DNA of 7,429 nt from an uncultured Patescibacteria group bacterium (GTDB lineage: Bacteria; Patescibacteriota; Microgenomatia; UBA1406; GWC2-37-13), in contig CALLVF010000064.1 in assembly GCA_938010745.1 (NCBI GenBank), positions 1-7,429 of the forward strand, read 5' to 3'. The translations under genes were made by a program, and so were the position numbers. The notes below the pieces were generated by a model. It saw only the letters and a list, made by a program, of their open reading frames with translations, did not search any database and was not told the DNA's origin. This document shows positions 4,782-7,429 of the stretch, in pieces (the stretch's first letter is position 1; every line of letters begins with the position of its first letter).

Positions 4782-6719
4782 ATGACTGGAAAATCCAGTG
4801 AAAATTCTTATGGAGCAGAGTCAATTGTTGTTTTGGAAGGTCTAGAGCCAGTGAGAAAAAGGCCGGCTATGTATATTGGAACAACCTCTCAAGCAGGAGT
4901 TAATCACTGCCTTAACGAAATTATCGACAATGCCATAGATGAAGCTCTTGCTGGTTTTTGTCAATATATTCAAATAGAGATTCAGTCAAACGGTTATTTA
5001 TCTGTTTTTGACGATGGTCGAGGCATACCTGTTGACAAAATTCCAAAATATAACATTTCTGCCCTGGAAATTGTCATGACTAAACTACATGCAGGAGGAA
5101 AGTTTAATAGTGGTGCTTATAAAGTTTCCGGTGGACTTCATGGAGTAGGAGCATCAGTAGTTAATGCCTTATCGTCTCATCTTATAGTCGAGGTTAGGCG
5201 TGATGGAAAACTTTTCCGACAAGAGTACAAAAAAGGTATTCCTCTTTATCCGGTAAAAGAAGTTAAGGAATCATTAATTAACTTTCCATACAGCCGAGGG
5301 ACTGGGATATCTTTTCTTCCTGATCCGGAAATTTTTAAAGAAACAACCGAATTAAATTTTAACCTTTTAAAAAAACAAATCAAAGAAAGAGCTTATCTTA
5401 TTGAAAATGTTTACTTTAAAATTTTCAATCATAAAACAAAAGAAAAACTTGCCTACTTTTTTGATGGAGGAATACTCTCTTTAATAAAAGATCTTAATCG
5501 AGGAAAAAAAACCCTTCACCAACCCATCTTTATAAAAAAACAGACTGAAGATAAAGAAATCCAAGTAGCAATTCAATATAACTATTCAATTAACGAAAAT
5601 ATCCACTCATTTGTTAATGTTATCGCAACAAATGAGGGAGGAACTCATCTTACAGGATTTAGAACTGCTTTAACCAAAGCCATAAATAATTATGCTAAAA
5701 AAGAAATGGGAGGAAAAAATGGCGAAGAAGCATTTACCGGAGAAGATGTCAAAGAAGGCTTAACGGCAATTGTTTATGTAAAGATGCCATCAACTAATCT
5801 TCAATTTGAGGGCCAAACAAAAACTAAATTAGGCAACTCAGAAGTACAAACTCTTGTCCAGCAAACTGTTTTTGATTTTTTAGAAACTTACTTTGAAGAA
5901 AACCCAAAAACTGCCAAAGAAATTTTGGCAAAAATTTTCTTAGCGCAAAAGGCAAGATTAGCAGCTAAGGCAGCTAAAGAAGCTGTGCTTAGAAAAGGAG
6001 CGCTCGAGGGTATTAGTCTTCCTGGTAAACTAGCTGACTGTCAGGAAAAAAATCCAGCCCTTTCAGAAATTTTTATTGTTGAAGGAGACTCCGCAGGCGG
6101 CTCAGCTAAACAAGGAAGAGATCGAAAATTCCAAGCAATTTTGCCTTTACGAGGAAAAATTTTAAACACTGAACGAGCATATCTTGATAAAGTTTTATCA
6201 TTTAAAGAACTCAAAGATCTTGTATTAGCTTTAGGTTGTGGAATAGGCGAAAGTATTGATTATGGAAAGCTACGCTATCATAAGATAATAATTATGACTG
6301 ATGCCGATGTTGATGGCGAACATATAAGAACTCTTCTTTTAACCTTTTTCTATCGCCATCTTCCTGAAATTGTCACTCGTGGTCATCTTTATATTGCTCA
6401 ACCACCATTGTATAAAATTCAAGCCGGGAAAACAATTCACTATGCTTACTCTGATGAAGAAAAAGAAAAAATTGTAAATTCAATAAAAGCAAATTCATCA
6501 TCTTTTTTAAATATCCAACGCTATAAAGGTTTAGGAGAAATGAATCCAGAACAATTATGGGAAACAACCATGAATCCTGAAAATCGAATTTTAAAACAGG
6601 TGACAATTGGCGATGCTCAAGAAGCTGATTACATATTTTCAATGTTGATGGGAGAAGAGGTAACACCCCGAAAAAAATTTATTATCAATCATGCCAAAAT
6701 GGCTAATTTAGATATATAA
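4782..6719 (+). CDS. gyrB: DNA gyrase subunit B
   Basis: GyrB is the ATPase subunit of the A2B2 gyrase that introduces negative supercoils. The 645 residues match the compact GyrB form, without the large insertion found in E. coli GyrB (804 residues). The GHKL ATPase domain has NEIIDNAIDEALAG with Glu46 and Asn50, DDGRGIP with Asp77, and GGLHGVG at 117-123. The transducer domain carries QTKTKL at 345-350, with Lys347 as the ATP-contacting lysine. The TOPRIM domain has EGDSAGG from Glu434 and the metal-binding DADVD at 507-511, followed by RYKGLGEMNPEQLWETTM, the GyrB C-terminal signature. ParE is the main alternative, but this tail and the neighbouring gyrA start favour GyrB. ATG 4782 puts LEGLEPVRKRPAMYIG in its normal place near residue 18. 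No Shine-Dalgarno precedes it. The helix-turn signature residues are all intact. Confidence 0.96.
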   Translation: MTGKSSENSYGAESIVVLEGLEPVRKRPAMYIGTTSQAGVNHCLNEIIDNAIDEALAGFCQYIQIEIQSNGYLSVFDDGRGIPVDKIPKYNISALEIVMTKLHAGGKFNSGAYKVSGGLHGVGASVVNALSSHLIVEVRRDGKLFRQEYKKGIPLYPVKEVKESLINFPYSRGTGISFLPDPEIFKETTELNFNLLKKQIKERAYLIENVYFKIFNHKTKEKLAYFFDGGILSLIKDLNRGKKTLHQPIFIKKQTEDKEIQVAIQYNYSINENIHSFVNVIATNEGGTHLTGFRTALTKAINNYAKKEMGGKNGEEAFTGEDVKEGLTAIVYVKMPSTNLQFEGQTKTKLGNSEVQTLVQQTVFDFLETYFEENPKTAKEILAKIFLAQKARLAAKAAKEAVLRKGALEGISLPGKLADCQEKNPALSEIFIVEGDSAGGSAKQGRDRKFQAILPLRGKILNTERAYLDKVLSFKELKDLVLALGCGIGESIDYGKLRYHKIIIMTDADVDGEHIRTLLLTFFYRHLPEIVTRGHLYIAQPPLYKIQAGKTIHYAYSDEEKEKIVNSIKANSSSFLNIQRYKGLGEMNPEQLWETTMNPENRILKQVTIGDAQEADYIFSMLMGEEVTPRKKFIINHAKMANLDI

Positions 6720-6741
6720 TTTTAAATAAATTAATTTAAAA
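6720..6741. other. AT-only inverted repeat after gyrB
   Basis: TTTTAAAT (6720-6727) and ATTTAAAA (6734-6741) form a perfect 8-bp stem around a six-base loop, starting one base after the gyrB stop. The stem has no G-C pair and no T tract follows, so it is a poor intrinsic terminator. It may be only base composition. Confidence 0.3.
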
Positions 6742-6761
6742 ATTTACTAACTTAGACGACT

Positions 6762-6807
6762 TTTAGGTTAATTTTGATTTTAGATTAATATGTTAATTTA
6801 GATTAAT
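6762..6807 (+). repeat. Three direct repeats TTTAGRTTAAT upstream of ppa
   Basis: TTTAGGTTAAT (6762-6772), TTTAGATTAAT (6779-6789) and TTTAGATTAAT (6797-6807) occur at intervals of 17 and 18 bases. Two copies are identical and the third differs at one base. The spacers also share TTAATTT or TTTGA-like tracts. The array occupies half of the 113-base gyrB-ppa gap and overlaps the possible ppa promoter, as a regulator-binding array would. Low complexity is a real alternative in DNA this AT-rich. Confidence 0.55.
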
Positions 6808-6813
6808 TATAAG
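6785..6813 (+). promoter_or_regulatory. Possible promoter of ppa (TTAATA, 17 bp, TATAAG)
   Basis: TTAATA (6785-6790, four of six) and TATAAG (6808-6813, five of six) are separated by 17 bases. Initiation near 6820 would give a leader of about 13 bases. The -35 falls inside the second TTTAGRTTAAT repeat and the -10 directly follows the third. TAAAAT at 6824-6829 is another -10-like hexamer but lies only three bases before the ATG. Confidence 0.35.
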
Positions 6814-6832
6814 TTTGTCTTTTTAAAATATT

Positions 6833-7345
6833 ATGAGCATACAAAAACTATCCCCAGGAAAAAACCCACCTGAGGAAATAAATGTTTTGATTGAGATTCC
6901 CCAAGGCTCATCAATTAAGTATGAGCTGGATAAAGAATCAGGAATAATTTTTGTTGATCGTTTTGTTCATACAGCAATGTTTTACCCCTTCAATTACGGA
7001 TTTATCCCTCAAACTAAAGCAGAAGATGGCGACCCAGTCGATGTTTTAGTAATTTCAACTTATCCAGTTGCCCCAGGCACGGTTATTCCCTCAAGACCGA
7101 TCGGCCTTTTGGAAATGGAAGATGAAGCAGGAATAGATCAAAAAATTTTAGCTTTACCGTTAATAAAAATTGATCCATTTTTTGAGGATATAGAAGATAT
7201 AGAACAAATACCGTCTCCAACCAAAAAATTGATTAAACATTTTTTTGAAAATTATAAAAAACTTGAACCTGGTAAATGGGTAAAAATAAAGAATTTTCTA
7301 AGTAAACATCATGCTTTAGAAGCCATAAGAAAATCTCTTAAATAA
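6833..7345 (+). CDS. ppa: Inorganic pyrophosphatase, family I (soluble)
   Basis: This 170-residue cytoplasmic enzyme hydrolyses pyrophosphate to two phosphates, pulling forward aminoacylation and nucleic-acid synthesis. It is close to the usual 165-180 residues. The family signature DGDPVDV at 65-71 supplies the metal-binding Asp65, Asp67 and Asp70. Asp97 and Asp102 lie in MEDEAGIDQK (95-104). IEIPQGSSIKYELDK (20-34) holds the substrate-contacting Lys29 and Glu31, and Arg43 and Tyr55 are in their usual places. The KHFFENYKKLEPGKWVKI segment near the C-terminus carries the Tyr-Lys phosphate contacts. The aspartates keep E. coli numbering, so there are no indels up to residue 102. ATG 6833 gives a normal N-terminus, and no Shine-Dalgarno precedes it. 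The gene sits between gyrB and the start of gyrA, with 33 bases to the latter. Confidence 0.96.
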   Translation: MSIQKLSPGKNPPEEINVLIEIPQGSSIKYELDKESGIIFVDRFVHTAMFYPFNYGFIPQTKAEDGDPVDVLVISTYPVAPGTVIPSRPIGLLEMEDEAGIDQKILALPLIKIDPFFEDIEDIEQIPSPTKKLIKHFFENYKKLEPGKWVKIKNFLSKHHALEAIRKSLK

Positions 7346-7378
7346 GCTCTATTGTTTTTCACGTCAACATATTATCTT

Positions 7379-7429
7379 ATGAACAATATTCAATCATCTG
7401 AAATTACCAACGAAATGAAGCGGGCCTAT
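7379..7429 (+). CDS. gyrA: Start of DNA gyrase subunit A (3'-truncated by window edge)
   Basis: Seventeen codons are visible from ATG 7379 to the last base, open to the end of the window. The peptide ends SSEITNEMKRAY, which fits the conserved GyrA N-terminus, where an I-x-x-EM-K-x-SYLDYAMSVI block precedes the winged-helix domain. GyrA carries the catalytic tyrosine that cleaves DNA and pairs with GyrB. gyrB lies 660 bases upstream on the same strand, which favours GyrA over ParC, but so short a fragment cannot exclude ParC. No Shine-Dalgarno is seen. A -10-like TATTAT (7370-7375) lies three bases before the ATG. Confidence 0.75.
   Translation, partial: MNNIQSSEITNEMKRAY

Noticed and set aside
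6373..6666. 97-codon antisense open frame inside gyrB
   Set aside because: It overlaps the conserved TOPRIM/C-terminal part of gyrB and shows no recognisable protein features.

Overview
The window is AT-rich bacterial chromosome carrying conserved housekeeping genes, all on the + strand. In order it holds the 3' part of an HtrA/Deg serine protease gene, hisS, a shortened prfA-type release factor gene, rpmE, rplJ, rplL, gyrB, ppa, and the first 17 codons of what is most likely gyrA. No tRNA, rRNA, mobile element, CRISPR array or defence locus was seen. All three stop codons are used (TGA ends rpmE, TAG ends rplJ, TAA ends the rest), which argues for the standard genetic code. The low G+C, the pared-down release factor, the very short leaders and the compact spacing suggest a small-genome lineage such as Patescibacteria/CPR. 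That placement is an inference from gene style, not from a marker phylogeny.

Layout. Bases 1-1004 encode the protease and PDZ domains of an envelope protease whose N-terminal anchor lies off the left edge. A 230-base AT-rich gap follows, ending in an extended -10 promoter six bases before the hisS start codon. A 101-base spacer separates hisS from the release factor gene. From there to base 4752 the genes form a tight translation block: release factor, L31, L10, L7/L12. Promoters are embedded at the gene ends: the rpmE promoter has its -35 inside the last codons of prfA, and the rplJL promoter has its extended -10 TG inside the rpmE stop codon. The rplJL transcript begins with a leader resembling the L10 leader RNA, including a hairpin that would sequester the rplJ Shine-Dalgarno. 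gyrB, ppa and the start of gyrA follow, so the two gyrase subunit genes flank an inorganic pyrophosphatase gene.

How it fits together. HisRS, RF1, L31 and the L10-L12 stalk all serve translation. Pyrophosphatase removes the PPi made by aminoacylation and nucleic-acid synthesis. Gyrase maintains supercoiling. The most interesting points are the release factor lacking domain 1, the L10-type leader with competing hairpins, two kinds of translation start (very short leaders versus an almost perfect Shine-Dalgarno at rplL), substitutions in the HisRS histidine-binding site, and a triple direct repeat before ppa. I found no evidence of an entirely new multi-gene system.
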